From positions 6,108,132 to 6,172,131 of the forward strand of contig NZ_CP100416.1 of the NCBI RefSeq assembly GCF_026017845.1: 64,000 nucleotides of DNA. Direction: 5' to 3'. Source of the stretch: Amycolatopsis mediterranei (GTDB lineage Bacteria > Actinomycetota > Actinomycetes > Mycobacteriales > Pseudonocardiaceae). The translations under genes and the position numbers were made by a program. How positions within the stretch are numbered: the first letter of the stretch is position 1; each line of letters opens with the position of its first letter. Below are positions 53,701 through 62,377 of this stretch, piece after piece. Below the pieces are notes generated by a model. The model was not told where the DNA came from. It saw nothing but the letters and a program-made list of their open reading frames with translations, and did no database searches.

Positions 53701-55506
53701 TCAGGCCTCCTTCACGTTCGCACGGCCGACCGAGGTCGACTTCTTCCGCTGCGAACCCAGTTGCTGCACGGCGCCGAGGCCCAGGTTCCTCGGATTGGAC
53801 AGGAACGGCGACTTCGACGTGGACACCATGGCCACCAGCGGGTGCGTCACCAGGTACACGACGACCAGGTCGAGCACCGTGGACATGCCGAGGGTGAACG
53901 CGAAGCCCTGGACGTCGCCGACCGCGATGACGTACAGGATGGCCGCGGCCAGGAAGCTCACGCCGTCCGAAGCCAGGATGGTGCGCCGGGCGCGGACCCA
54001 GCCGCGCGGCACCGCGGACCGGAACGTCCGGCCCTCCCGGATTTCGTCCTTGAGCCGTTCGAAGTAGATGACGAACGAGTCCGCCGTGATCCCGATGGCG
54101 ATGATCAGGCCGGCGATGCCCGCGAGGTCCAGCGTGTAGCCGATCCAGCGGCCGAGCAGCACCAGCACCGCGAACACCAGCGCGCCGGACAGGGCCAGCG
54201 ACAGGATGGTGAGCACGCCGAGCAGCCGGTAGTAGAACAGGCAGTAGATGAAGACCACCAGCAGGCCGATGCCGCCGGCGATCAGGCCGGCCTGCAGCGA
54301 AGCCAGGCCGAGGGTGGCCGACACCGTCGTCGCGTCCGAAGAGGCGAACGACAGCGGCAGCGAGCCGTACTTGAGGATGTCCGACAGGTCCTTCGCCTCG
54401 GCCTGGGTGAACTTGCCGGTGATCTGGGTGTTGCCGTCGACGATCGCGACCTGGATGTTCGGTGCGGACACGACCTGCGTGTCGAGCACGAACGCGGCCT
54501 GCTGACCGACGTTCTTGGAGGTGAAGTCCGCCCAGATCTTGGTGCCCGCGCTCTTGAAGCTGAGGTTCACCACCCACTGGCCGTTCTGCGAGTTGTAGCT
54601 CGAGTTCGCGTCGGCGATCTCGGTGCCCGGCAGGAACTCCGGCTCCATCAGGTACTTGTACGTGTCGTGGTCACCGCAGGCGACCAGCGGCAGCCGGGGG
54701 TCGTCGTTGCCCTCGAGCGGGTCCTTGGCGTTCGGCGCGCACGTGAGCGCCGCCATCGCCTTCGAGACGAGCTCCTGGTTCGGCTGGCCGTCGGCGCCGA
54801 CCAGCTGCGGGTTCTGCCGAAGGGCCTTCGCGACCTGGATCTCCTGCGCGGTCTGCGCGTCGACCGAGCCGTCCGATGGCGCTGGAGTCGCCGGTGCCGG
54901 GGTGGACGCGGGCGGCGGCGGGGTGCTGCTGCTGCTCGGCGCGGCCGGCGTGGTGCTCTGCTGCTGCGCGAGCGCCGCACCCGGTGCGCCACCGCCACCG
55001 GGCTTGGTGGTCGGCGTACCCGAGGTCGCCGCCGGCGCGCCCGAAGACGGCGGCGTCGAGCTCTTCGGGGCGCCCGACGTGGGCGGGGTCGTGGCCGGCG
55101 GCGCGGTCTGCGGCGGCACCACCGGCTGGGTGGCGCTCGAGACGACCTTCCGGAAGCCGAGCTTCGCGGTCTTGCCCAGGCTCTTCGCCTGGTCGCCCTG
55201 CTCGCCCGGAACCGTGATGACGACGTTGTTGCCGTCGAGGAGGACCTCGGTGCCACCGACGCCGATCCCGTTGACGCGCCGTTCGATGATCTGGCGCGCC
55301 TGGTTCAGGGACTCGCGGGTCGGCTGGCCGCCGTCGGGAGTGCGGGCGGTGAGCGTGACCCGGGTGCCACCCTGCAGGTCGATGCCCAGTTTCGGGGTCG
55401 GCTTGTGGTTGCCGGTGAGGAACACCAGCGCGTACAAGACGATCACGATCAAGGCGAACAGGGTGAGATAGCGTCCCGGGCGGAGATGCCCGGCTGAAGC
55501 TGCCAC
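53701..55506 (-). CDS. secD: Protein translocase subunit SecD
   Basis: 601 residues from the GTG at 55506 (AASAGHLRPGRYLTLF). GIDLQGGTRVTLTAR and the P1 region are followed by an Ala/Pro/Ser/Thr-rich insertion (~90 residues) in the periplasmic head, then the membrane part with GIAGLIIAIGITADSFVIYFERLKDE. The insertion is typical of actinobacterial SecD but long here. GAGGAG lies upstream. A 14-bp-stem hairpin lies 134 bases upstream, between yajC and secD. Confidence 0.97.
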   Translation of the reverse strand: MAASAGHLRPGRYLTLFALIVIVLYALVFLTGNHKPTPKLGIDLQGGTRVTLTARTPDGGQPTRESLNQARQIIERRVNGIGVGGTEVLLDGNNVVITVPGEQGDQAKSLGKTAKLGFRKVVSSATQPVVPPQTAPPATTPPTSGAPKSSTPPSSGAPAATSGTPTTKPGGGGAPGAALAQQQSTTPAAPSSSSTPPPPASTPAPATPAPSDGSVDAQTAQEIQVAKALRQNPQLVGADGQPNQELVSKAMAALTCAPNAKDPLEGNDDPRLPLVACGDHDTYKYLMEPEFLPGTEIADANSSYNSQNGQWVVNLSFKSAGTKIWADFTSKNVGQQAAFVLDTQVVSAPNIQVAIVDGNTQITGKFTQAEAKDLSDILKYGSLPLSFASSDATTVSATLGLASLQAGLIAGGIGLLVVFIYCLFYYRLLGVLTILSLALSGALVFAVLVLLGRWIGYTLDLAGIAGLIIAIGITADSFVIYFERLKDEIREGRTFRSAVPRGWVRARRTILASDGVSFLAAAILYVIAVGDVQGFAFTLGMSTVLDLVVVYLVTHPLVAMVSTSKSPFLSNPRNLGLGAVQQLGSQRKKSTSVGRANVKEA

Positions 55507-55639
55507 GGTGCTTCGGTCTCCTCGGACGGGGTGGACCCCAACGTTGCGGTGCCCGCCCGGAAGGTTACCGGGAGGGACTGTGTGCATTTCACCGACCGTG
55601 TGCGATTCACTCCCGGGCACGGGTATGACGGCGGACACG

Positions 55640-55673
55640 CACGCAGCACCGAGACACTACTCGGTGCTGCGTG
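55640..55673 (-). terminator. Strong hairpin between yajC and secD
   Basis: CACGCAGCACCGAG (55640-55653) and CTCGGTGCTGCGTG (55660-55673) form a perfect 14-bp stem with a 6-base loop. No T tract. It lies ~70 bases beyond the yajC... side upstream of secD, and may end the ruv/yajC transcript or act as an attenuator. Confidence 0.6.
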
Positions 55674-55742
55674 AGGCCGACGTGCGAGGCCGTACCGACT
55701 TTCGTCGGGATTCCCGCCCTCGCCCGGGAGTGCCGCGGACGG

Positions 55743-56150
55743 CTACTTCTTGCCGTGCTCCAGCGGCGGGGCCACCTGCGCGGTGGTCTGCGGCTCGTCG
55801 GTCTTGACGGCGGAGGACGACTCGATGACCGCCGGCTCCTCGGCGGGGATCTCCACCTCGTCGGCGGCGTCTTCCTCGGTCTCGACGACCGGCTCGACCT
55901 TCTCGCGGACCGCCAGCCGCAGCCAGGTGGTGACGACGCCCGGCGCGATCTCGATGTCGATCGTGTTGTCGCCCGAAGCGTCGGCGACCGTGCCGTACAG
56001 ACCGGACGTGGTCATCACGCGGTCACCGGGCGCCAGGCTGCTCTGCAGTTCCTGCTGCGCGGCCTGCTGCTTCTTCTGCTTGCGCGTGCTCATCACCAGC
56101 GGCACGGCGAGGACGAGCACGAGGAGCAGGGGCAGCAATAGACTTTGCAT
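55743..56150 (-). CDS. yajC: Preprotein translocase subunit YajC
   Basis: 135 residues from the ATG at 56150 (MQSLLLPLLLVLVLAVPLVM) with GGAGA upstream. One N-terminal helix, a basic patch (STRKQKKQQ) and the YajC core APGDRVMTTSGLYGTV, TIDIEIAPGVVTTWLRLAV, then an acidic tail. Accessory partner of SecDF. 120 bases after ruvB. Confidence 0.94.
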   Translation of the reverse strand: MQSLLLPLLLVLVLAVPLVMSTRKQKKQQAAQQELQSSLAPGDRVMTTSGLYGTVADASGDNTIDIEIAPGVVTTWLRLAVREKVEPVVETEEDAADEVEIPAEEPAVIESSSAVKTDEPQTTAQVAPPLEHGKK

Positions 56151-56270
56151 GATTCTCCGTTCGACGGACACCCGGGCCCAGCCGAAATGTCCGGTTTTTG
56201 GGTATGTGCTCCTGTCGAGTGTGCCAGGTACCAGCGCGGACGCCAGCACCCACCCGCCGGTACGGTCCGC

Positions 56271-57338
56271 TCAGTCCTGCTCGAACAGCGACGGCCCGCC
56301 CTGGTCCGGGCGCCCCGGGAGGTCCGCGGGCGGCACCAGGCCGAGGTGTTCCCACGCGGTCGCGGTCGCGACCCGGCCGCGCGGGGTGCGGGCGAGCATA
56401 CCGGCGCGCACGAGGTAGGGCTCGCAGACCTCTTCCACGGTGGTCGCCTCCTCCCCCACGGCCACCGCCAGCGTCGAGATGCCCACCGGGCCGCCGCCGA
56501 AGGACCTGGTCAGCGCGGTGAGCACGGCCCGGTCGAGCCGGTCGAGACCCAGCTCGTCGACGTCGTAGACGGCCAGTGCGGCGCGGGCGACGTCGCGGGT
56601 CACCTTGCCGTCGGCGCGGACCTCGGCGTAGTCGCGGACGCGCCGCAGCAGCCGGTTCGCGATCCGGGGCGTGCCCCGCGAGCGGCCGGCGATCTCGGCG
56701 CAGCCGTCGCGGTCGATCGGGATGTCGAGGATGGTCGCGGCCCGGCGGACGACCAGTTCCAGCTCGGCGTCGGTGTAGAACTCCATCTGGCCGGTGAAGC
56801 CGAACCGGTCCCGCAGCGGGCCGGTCAGCGAGCCGGACCGGGTGGTCGCGCCGACCAGCGTGAACGGGGCGATCTCCAGCGGGATGCTGGTGGCGCCCGG
56901 GCCCTTGCCGACGACGACGTCGACCCGGAAGTCCTCCATCGCGAGATAGAGCATCTCCTCGGCGGGGCGGGCGATCCGGTGGATCTCGTCGATGAACAGG
57001 ACGTCGCCGGGCGCGAGGTTGGACAGCATCGCGGCGAGGTCGCCGGCCCGCTCGAGGGCCGGGCCGGAGGTGATCCGGATGGCCGCACCCAGCTCGGCCG
57101 CGACGATCATCGCCATCGACGTCTTGCCCAGCCCGGGCGGGCCGGACAGCAGGACGTGGTCGGGCGGCACGCCGCGGCGGCGCGCGCTCTCCAGCACCAG
57201 CTCCAGCTGCTCGCGCACACGCGGCTGGCCGACGAACTCGTCGAGCTTGCGCGGGCGCAGCGTGCCCTCGACGTTCTCTTCGCCGGTCTGGACCCACGCC
57301 GAGAGGGCTTCTTCTTCCTCCACGGCTTCATACTCCAT
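56271..57338 (-). CDS. ruvB: Holliday-junction DNA helicase RuvB
   Basis: 355 residues. AAA+ motor: Walker A LLSGPPGLGKTSMAMIVA, Walker B VLFIDEIHRIARPAEEMLY, sensor VGATTRSGSLTGPLRDRFG and the C-terminal winged helix (YLVRAGMLARTPRGRVAT). Drives branch migration with RuvA. Eight bases after ruvA. Confidence 0.98.
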   Translation of the reverse strand: MEYEAVEEEEALSAWVQTGEENVEGTLRPRKLDEFVGQPRVREQLELVLESARRRGVPPDHVLLSGPPGLGKTSMAMIVAAELGAAIRITSGPALERAGDLAAMLSNLAPGDVLFIDEIHRIARPAEEMLYLAMEDFRVDVVVGKGPGATSIPLEIAPFTLVGATTRSGSLTGPLRDRFGFTGQMEFYTDAELELVVRRAATILDIPIDRDGCAEIAGRSRGTPRIANRLLRRVRDYAEVRADGKVTRDVARAALAVYDVDELGLDRLDRAVLTALTRSFGGGPVGISTLAVAVGEEATTVEEVCEPYLVRAGMLARTPRGRVATATAWEHLGLVPPADLPGRPDQGGPSLFEQD

Positions 57339-57346
57339 GCCCGCCC

Positions 57347-57943
57347 CTACCGCTTGCGGCCGAGGGTGGCCAGCGCGGCGCGCAGCACGCCGGCCGTGGT
57401 GTGGCCGTCGCCGTCGGCCAGGACCTTGTCCACGGCCTGCTCGGCCTGCTTGGCCGGGAACCCGAGCCCGGCCAGCGCCTCGACGACCTCGGCACGCAGG
57501 GCGCCGGGGGCGGTGACGGCCGGCACGTCGCCGGTGCCGGCGAGCGCGGTGACCTTGTCGCGCAGTTCGAGGGTGAGCCGTTCGGCGCCCTTGCGGCCGA
57601 TGCCCGGCACCGAGGTCAGCACGGTGATGTTGCCTTCGACCAGCGCGGCCCGCAGCTTGCCGGGGTCGAGCACGGCAAGGGTGGCCAGCGCGAGCCGCGG
57701 CCCGATCCCGGACACCGTCTGCAGCAGCCCGAACAGCTCGCGCGCGTCGGCGTCGGCGAAGCCGAACAACGTCAGCGAGTCCTCGCGGACGACCAGCGCG
57801 GTGTGCAACCGGGCCTCTTCGCCGCGGCGCAGGGTCGCCAGCGTCGCCGGGGTGGCCTGCACGGCGAAGCCGACCCCGCCGACCTCGACCACGACGTGGT
57901 CGAGGCCGACGATGAGGACTTCTCCGCGTACCGACGAGATCAT
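57347..57943 (-). CDS. ruvA: Holliday-junction-binding protein RuvA
   Basis: 198 residues. OB-fold N-terminus (ISSVRGEVLIVGLDHVVVEVGGVGF), two helix-hairpin-helix motifs (LLQTVSGIGPRLALA, LTSVPGIGRKGAERL) and the RuvB-binding domain III (EALAGLGFPAKQAEQAVDKVL). ATG overlaps the ruvC stop (ATGA). Confidence 0.97.
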   Translation of the reverse strand: MISSVRGEVLIVGLDHVVVEVGGVGFAVQATPATLATLRRGEEARLHTALVVREDSLTLFGFADADARELFGLLQTVSGIGPRLALATLAVLDPGKLRAALVEGNITVLTSVPGIGRKGAERLTLELRDKVTALAGTGDVPAVTAPGALRAEVVEALAGLGFPAKQAEQAVDKVLADGDGHTTAGVLRAALATLGRKR

Positions 57944-58530
57944 CGTGCTGCTCCTGGGTTCTTGGCTTGCTTCGCCGCCGCGGCGAGGCGGGCTTTGTGC
58001 GTGCGGGCCATCTCGGCCGCGCGGGCTTCGGCCTCGGCGAGCCGGGCCCGCATCGGCTCCCGCCAGAGGTGGCAGATGGCCAGGGCGAGGGCGTCCGCGG
58101 CGTCGGCGGGGTGCGGGGCGACCTCGAGGTTCAGCAGGCGCATCACCATGGCCGTGACCTGCGCCTTGTCGGCCCGCCCGGACCCGCTGACGGCGGCCTT
58201 GACCTCGCTCGGGGTGTGGAACACGACGGGCAGCCCCCGGCGCGCGGCGGCCAGGGCGACCACGCCGCCGGCCTGGGCGGTCCCCATCGCGGTGCGGACG
58301 TTGTGCTGGGCGAAGACACGCTCGACCGCCACCGCGGCCGGCTTGTACTTGTCCATCCACCGCTCGACCTCGTCGGAGATTTCGAGCAGGCGGTGCGCCA
58401 GATCGGCGTCCGCCGGCGTCCGCACGACGTCCACGGCGACGCAGCGGACGGCCCGGCCCTTGCCGCCGTCGACCACCCCCAGGCCGCACCTGGTCAGACC
58501 GGGGTCGACCCCGAGCACGCGCACCCGCAT
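57940..58530 (-). CDS. ruvC: Holliday-junction resolvase RuvC
   Basis: 196 residues. Catalytic acids: VLGVDPGLTRCG (Asp), VAVERVFAQHN (Glu) and HPADAADALALAICH (two Asp). A basic C-terminal tail follows. ATG with GGAAGGA just upstream. A LexA-type box (58543-58556) lies 13-26 bases before the start, so the ruvCAB operon is likely damage-inducible. Copy 2 of the structured element lies just beyond the box. Confidence 0.97.
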   Translation of the reverse strand: MRVRVLGVDPGLTRCGLGVVDGGKGRAVRCVAVDVVRTPADADLAHRLLEISDEVERWMDKYKPAAVAVERVFAQHNVRTAMGTAQAGGVVALAAARRGLPVVFHTPSEVKAAVSGSGRADKAQVTAMVMRLLNLEVAPHPADAADALALAICHLWREPMRARLAEAEARAAEMARTHKARLAAAAKQAKNPGAAR

Positions 58531-58542
58531 TCCTTCCCGCCG

Positions 58543-58556
58543 CGAACACCAGTTCG
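58543..58556. promoter_or_regulatory. LexA (SOS) box of ruvCAB
   Basis: CGAAC-ACCA-GTTCG matches the actinobacterial SOS consensus CGAAC-N4-GTTCG exactly and lies immediately upstream of ruvC. Confidence 0.75.
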
Positions 58557-58564
58557 AGCTTGAA

Positions 58565-58648
58565 GCTTATTCTGGTTAGGCCGCCGCGACCCGCCCGCAC
58601 ACCGCTGATCAGCGCAAAAGTCATGCGGCGGCCGACGGCTGAATAAGT
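58565..58648 (+). repeat. Structured stem-internal-loop element, copy 2 (beside ruvC)
   Basis: Outer arms CTTATTC (58566-58572) and GAATAAG (58641-58647), internal loop TGGTTA / GACGGCT (58573-58578 and 58634-58640), inner stem GGCCGCCGC / GCGGCGGCC (58579-58587 and 58625-58633, perfect), and a 37-base apical loop containing the palindrome GCTGATCAGC. Stems differ from copy 1 (15203-15298) but keep pairing. Confidence 0.65.
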
Positions 58649-58691
58649 CTCACTGCAGGCTACTGGGCGCGTCTGCGGCAGGATGGGTGAC

Positions 58692-59132
58692 ATGCCGGAG
58701 CCGTCGGATTTCGTCACCCACCTGGGGCTGCAGCCGCTGCCCGTCGAAGGCGGGCGGTGGGCGCAGAGCTGGCGGTCGGAGACCGGCTCGGCGATCTACT
58801 ACCTGCTCGTCGCGCCGGAGTCCTCCGCTCCGCACCGCCTGGACCGGGTCGAGGTCTACGCCCACCACGCCGGCGCGCCCGCGGCCATGCTGCTGCTGCA
58901 CCCGGACGGTTCGGTGGAGCGGCCGGTGCTGGGGACCGACGTCGCCGCCGGGGAACGCCCGCAGGTCGTGGTGCCCGCCGGGACGTGGCAGGCCACCGTC
59001 ACGTGCGGCGCGTGGAGCCTGCTGGGCACGGTCGTGGTGCCGCCCTACACCGACGGCTGCGTGGAGTTCGCGGCCGCGGCCGACCTGGCGCCGCAGTATC
59101 CGGAAGCGGCCGCCGACCTGCGGAAGTTCTAG
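58692..59132 (+). CDS. DUF985/cupin_5 family protein
   Basis: 146 residues; ATG at 58692 chosen because AGGA lies 8 bases upstream, unlike the ATG three codons earlier. The single-domain cupin shows GGRWAQSWRS, GSAIYYLLVAPESSAPHRLD, VYAHHAGAPAAMLLLHPDG and VVPAGTWQATV. The role is not established. It ends overlapping the convergent DUF4262 gene by 4 bases. Confidence 0.85.
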   Translation: MPEPSDFVTHLGLQPLPVEGGRWAQSWRSETGSAIYYLLVAPESSAPHRLDRVEVYAHHAGAPAAMLLLHPDGSVERPVLGTDVAAGERPQVVVPAGTWQATVTCGAWSLLGTVVVPPYTDGCVEFAAAADLAPQYPEAAADLRKF

Positions 59133-59680
59133 GGGCCGTCGACGCCGGGGGTCCAGCTTTCCGGGGCGCCGCTCCCGGTCAGCACCAGCTGCCACCGCGC
59201 GAACCCCTCGGGCGCGTCCGGGTGCCACGGGAACTTCCCCTCCGGCGTCGCGACGATCAGCTGCAGCGCCGGGAAGTCGCCGTCCGGGTAGATGAGGAAC
59301 GCCGTGCCGAAGTATTCGGGGTAGTGCCCCCGGTTGACGCGCTCGAGGACCACCGGGACGCCGTCGAAGAAGTCGTCGTAGCGCCGGCCGACCTCGAAGA
59401 TCTCGCCGTTGGCGGCGCGGTCGACGTAGGCGTCGAGCAGCACCTGCCCCATCTGGCCGGGCAGCCCGACCACGACGGCCTCCGGCACGTTGTGCAGCGC
59501 CCACGCGCACGCGGTGAAGCTGTAGCCGGCACCCTCGTCGTCGGCGGCGACGTTGATGACGGCGTTGCCGCGTTCCTTCGCCTGCCCCTCGATCCATTCG
59601 ATGAGGCGCAGTTCTTCCGCGGACAGCTCGGCGGTGATGTCGGCGGCAGCGGCGGGGGTCGTCGAGGTCACGGCGCACAT
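59129..59680 (-). CDS. DUF4262 domain protein
   Basis: 183 residues from the ATG at 59680 (GTG three codons later possible). Motifs GNAVINVAADDEGAGYSFTACAWALHNVPEAVVVGLPGQMGQVLLDAY and HYPEYFGTAFLIYPDGDFPALQLIVATPEGKFPWHPDAP identify DUF4262, a family of unknown function. Confidence 0.85.
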   Translation of the reverse strand: MCAVTSTTPAAAADITAELSAEELRLIEWIEGQAKERGNAVINVAADDEGAGYSFTACAWALHNVPEAVVVGLPGQMGQVLLDAYVDRAANGEIFEVGRRYDDFFDGVPVVLERVNRGHYPEYFGTAFLIYPDGDFPALQLIVATPEGKFPWHPDAPEGFARWQLVLTGSGAPESWTPGVDGP

Positions 59681-59707
59681 TCTGCCTGACGAGCCTGCTT
59701 CAGCCCA

Positions 59708-59740
59708 GTGCCCGGGCCGGAAAGTTTCCGGCCCGGGCAC
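59708..59740 (-). terminator. Hairpin terminator of the pdxT-yebC transcript
   Basis: GTGCCCGGGCCGG (59708-59720) and CCGGCCCGGGCAC (59728-59740) form a perfect 13-bp stem with loop AAAGTTT, 27 bases beyond the yebC stop. No T tract. Confidence 0.7.
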
Positions 59741-59766
59741 GAAAGCGGTGCGGCACAAGCAAAAAC

Positions 59767-60522
59767 TCAGCCGACTTCGGCGAGCACCTCGTCCGACACG
59801 TCGAAGTTCGCGTAGACGTTTTGGACGTCGTCACAATCTTCGAGGGCGTCGATCAGCTTGAAGACCTTCTTCGCGCCGTCCACGTCGAGGGGCACGTTCA
59901 CCGTCGGGAGGAAGGTGAGCTCCGCCGACTCGTACTCGAACCCGGCCTCCTGGAGCGCCTTGCGCACCGGCACCAGGTCGCCGCCCTCGCAGACGATTTC
60001 GAAGCTCTCGTCGAGGTCGTTGACCTCTTCCGCGCCGGCGTCGAGCACCGCCATGAGGACGTCGTCCTCGGTGGCGTCGCCCTTCGGCATGATCACCACG
60101 CCCTTGCGGTTGAACATGTAGGCGACCGACCCCGGGTCGGCGAGGGAGCCGTTGTTGCGCGTGAGCGCGGTGCGGACCTCCATCGCGGCGCGGTTCTTGT
60201 TGTCGGTGAGGCACTCGATCAGCACCGCCACGCCGTTGGGGCCGTAACCCTCGTACGTGATGTCCTGCCAGTCGGCGCCACCGGCCTCTTCGCCGGCGCC
60301 GCGCTTGCGGGCACGCTCGATGTTGTCCTGCGGGACCGAGTTCTTCTTCGCCTTCTGGATGGCGTCGTAGAGCGTGGGGTTGCCATCCGGGTCGCCACCA
60401 CCGGTGCCCGTGCGGGCGGCCACCTCGATGTTCTTGATCAACCGCGCGAAGAGCTTGCCGCGCTTCGCGTCGAGGTTGGCCTTCTTGTGCTTCGTGGTGG
60501 CCCACTTGGAGTGGCCGCTCAT
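59767..60522 (-). CDS. YebC/PmpR-family protein
   Basis: 251 residues beginning MSGHSKWATTKHKKANLDAKRGKLF, the invariant family start. Other signatures: DAIQKAKKNSVPQDNIERA, EGYGPNGVAVLIECLTDN and RTALTRNNGSL. Members act as transcription regulators or in relief of ribosome stalling at proline runs. Lies between pdxT and ruvC as in other actinobacteria. 41 bases after pdxT. Confidence 0.96.
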   Translation of the reverse strand: MSGHSKWATTKHKKANLDAKRGKLFARLIKNIEVAARTGTGGGDPDGNPTLYDAIQKAKKNSVPQDNIERARKRGAGEEAGGADWQDITYEGYGPNGVAVLIECLTDNKNRAAMEVRTALTRNNGSLADPGSVAYMFNRKGVVIMPKGDATEDDVLMAVLDAGAEEVNDLDESFEIVCEGGDLVPVRKALQEAGFEYESAELTFLPTVNVPLDVDGAKKVFKLIDALEDCDDVQNVYANFDVSDEVLAEVG

Positions 60523-60563
60523 CTCTCCTCCATCTGTTCCGTACCCCGGCCGGGCACCGCGTC

Positions 60564-61184
60564 TCAGGCAGCCTTTCGCACAAGGTCGACGAACAGCCGG
60601 TGCACCCGCACGTCGGGCGTGAGTTCCGGGTGGAACGCGGTCGCCAGCACCGCCCCTTGCCGGACCGCGACGATCCTAGCGGTCTCCTCGTCCACGCCGG
60701 GCACGCCGCTGACCGTGGCCAGCACCTCGACGCCGTCCCCGGCCTTCTCGACCCAGGGAGCGCGGATGAACACGGCGTGCACCGGCCCGCTGTCGACCTG
60801 GGCGAAGTCGAGGTCGGCCTCGAACGAGTCGACCTGCCTGCCGAAGGCGTTGCGCCGCACGACGACGTCCAAGCCGCCGAGCTGCTGCTGGTCGGGCCGC
60901 CCGTCGAGGGTCTGCCGCGCCAGCAGGATCATCCCGGCGCACGACCCGAAGGCGGGCAGCCCCTCGGCGATCCGTGCCTTGAGGGGTTCCAGCAGCTCGA
61001 AGCTCTCCAGCAGCCGCGACATGGTGGTGGACTCGCCACCGGGCAGCACCAAACCGTCCACTCCGGACAGCTCACCGGCCCGCCGCACCGGCACGGCCCG
61101 CGCGCCCGCTTCGGCCAGCATCGCCACGTGCTCGCGCACGGCACCCTGCATGGCGAGCACACCGATGACCGGCTCCGACGACAC
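60564..61184 (-). CDS. pdxT: Pyridoxal 5'-phosphate synthase glutaminase subunit
   Basis: 206 residues; GTG at 61184 with GGGAGG five bases upstream. Triad: Cys in FGSCAGMILLA, His and Glu in TAFHPELTPD; VLPGGESTTMSRLL and IRAPWV are typical. It supplies ammonia to PdxS for vitamin B6 synthesis. pdxS is not adjacent in this window; azlD precedes it. Confidence 0.95.
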   Translation of the reverse strand: MSSEPVIGVLAMQGAVREHVAMLAEAGARAVPVRRAGELSGVDGLVLPGGESTTMSRLLESFELLEPLKARIAEGLPAFGSCAGMILLARQTLDGRPDQQQLGGLDVVVRRNAFGRQVDSFEADLDFAQVDSGPVHAVFIRAPWVEKAGDGVEVLATVSGVPGVDEETARIVAVRQGAVLATAFHPELTPDVRVHRLFVDLVRKAA

Positions 61185-61296
61185 CCGACCTCCCGAAAGA
61201 CCTTCCCACCAGCCTAGACGCACCGGCTCGGCGGCCTACCGGCAGGTCAGACCCGCCTCCCGCCCGGCTTCACCGACACCGACCCGGCGCGGGGGC

Positions 61297-61617
61297 TCAG
61301 GGCACCCCGGCCAGCCTCAGCAACGCCGCCGTCGCCGCGGCGGCCACCACCACCAGCGCGAACGGTGCCTTCCGCCACGCCAGCACCCCGGCCACCAGCA
61401 CTCCCGCCGGCCGGGCGATCCCGGCGAACCCGTGCCCCTCGGTCAGCGCGCTGACCGCCACCAGCGCCGCCAGCAGCACGACCGCCGCCAGCGCCATCAG
61501 CCGCTCGGCCTTCGGCGTCAGCTTCACCCGGCTCCGCAGCACCGGCCCCGCGAACCGGAACGCGAACGTCCCGAGCGCCAGCACCCCCGTGGCGATCAGC
61601 AGTTCCACGCCGTCCAT
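61297..61617 (-). CDS. azlD: AzlD-family branched-chain amino acid export subunit
   Basis: 106 residues, four hydrophobic helices (LLIATGVLALGTFAFRFAGPVL, AAVVLLAALVAVSALTE). Start ATG overlaps the azlC stop by one base (TGATG). Small partner of AzlC. Confidence 0.88.
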   Translation of the reverse strand: MDGVELLIATGVLALGTFAFRFAGPVLRSRVKLTPKAERLMALAAVVLLAALVAVSALTEGHGFAGIARPAGVLVAGVLAWRKAPFALVVVAAAATAALLRLAGVP

Positions 61618-62309
61618 CAGCGCGCCTCCTCCAGCTCGGGCTCCTTCGCGGCCACTCCGGCCAGCACCCCCGCCAGCGCGAGCAGCACCGGCAGCCCGGC
61701 CGGCAGGAACGGCGTCGCCGCCAGGGCGACCAGCACCCCGATCAGCACCGGCAGCCGGGCCGCCTTGTCGCGCAGCGACGGCAGCACCAGCGCCAGCAGC
61801 ACCGCCGGGAAGGCCGCGTCGAGGCCGAACACGTCGGTGTCGCTGATCGCCGTGCCGGCGTACGCCCCGCCGACCACGCCGATGTTCCAGCAGGCGAACA
61901 GGCCGATCCCGCACGCCCAGTACGCGGCGCGCCGGCGGTGCGCCTCGCGCTGGGCCAGCGCGAACGCGACCGATTCGTCGATCATCAGGTGGCTGCCGGC
62001 CAGCCGGGCCGTCCACCGCTTCCCCAGGACGTCGCCGATCGCGAAGCCGAACGGCAGGTGCCGCGCGTTGGCCAGCAGCCCGGCCAGCACCGCGGCGAAC
62101 GGGTTGCCGCCCGCGGCGACGATGCCGATGAACATGAACTGCGACGCTCCGGCGAAGACCAGCAGCGACATCAGCATCGGCAGCCACAGGGGGAAGCCGG
62201 AGCTCACCGCGATGGCGCCGTAGGAAACCCCCACGAGACAATCGGCGAGACAGACCAAGCCGATGTCACGGGCGAGGTCCCGATCGAGTGTTCGCCATAT
62301 CGAACGCAT
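61617..62309 (-). CDS. azlC: AzlC-family branched-chain amino acid exporter
   Basis: 230 residues, multi-pass. Signatures FPLWLPMLMSLLVFAGASQFMFIGIVAAGG and NARHLPFGFAIGDVLGKRWTARLAGSHLMIDESVAFAL. With AzlD it exports branched-chain or related amino acids. Divergent from an XRE-cupin regulator, with operator-like sites overlapping its start codon. Confidence 0.92.
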   Translation of the reverse strand: MRSIWRTLDRDLARDIGLVCLADCLVGVSYGAIAVSSGFPLWLPMLMSLLVFAGASQFMFIGIVAAGGNPFAAVLAGLLANARHLPFGFAIGDVLGKRWTARLAGSHLMIDESVAFALAQREAHRRRAAYWACGIGLFACWNIGVVGGAYAGTAISDTDVFGLDAAFPAVLLALVLPSLRDKAARLPVLIGVLVALAATPFLPAGLPVLLALAGVLAGVAAKEPELEEAR

Positions 62310-62353
62310 GTGTTCTAGAGTGAACGCAAGGCCTCGTGTTCGTCAAGACGAAC
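62290..62353. promoter_or_regulatory. Three GTTC-N6-GAAC operator-like palindromes
   Basis: GTTCG-N6-CGAAC at 62290-62305, GTTC-N6-GAAC at 62312-62325 and GTTCG-N6-CGAAC at 62338-62353. Same spacer in all three, between the divergent azlC and XRE-cupin starts. Likely binding sites of the XRE-cupin protein. Confidence 0.65.
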
Positions 62354-62377
62354 AAAAAGACCGATGGAGCGAACAGG

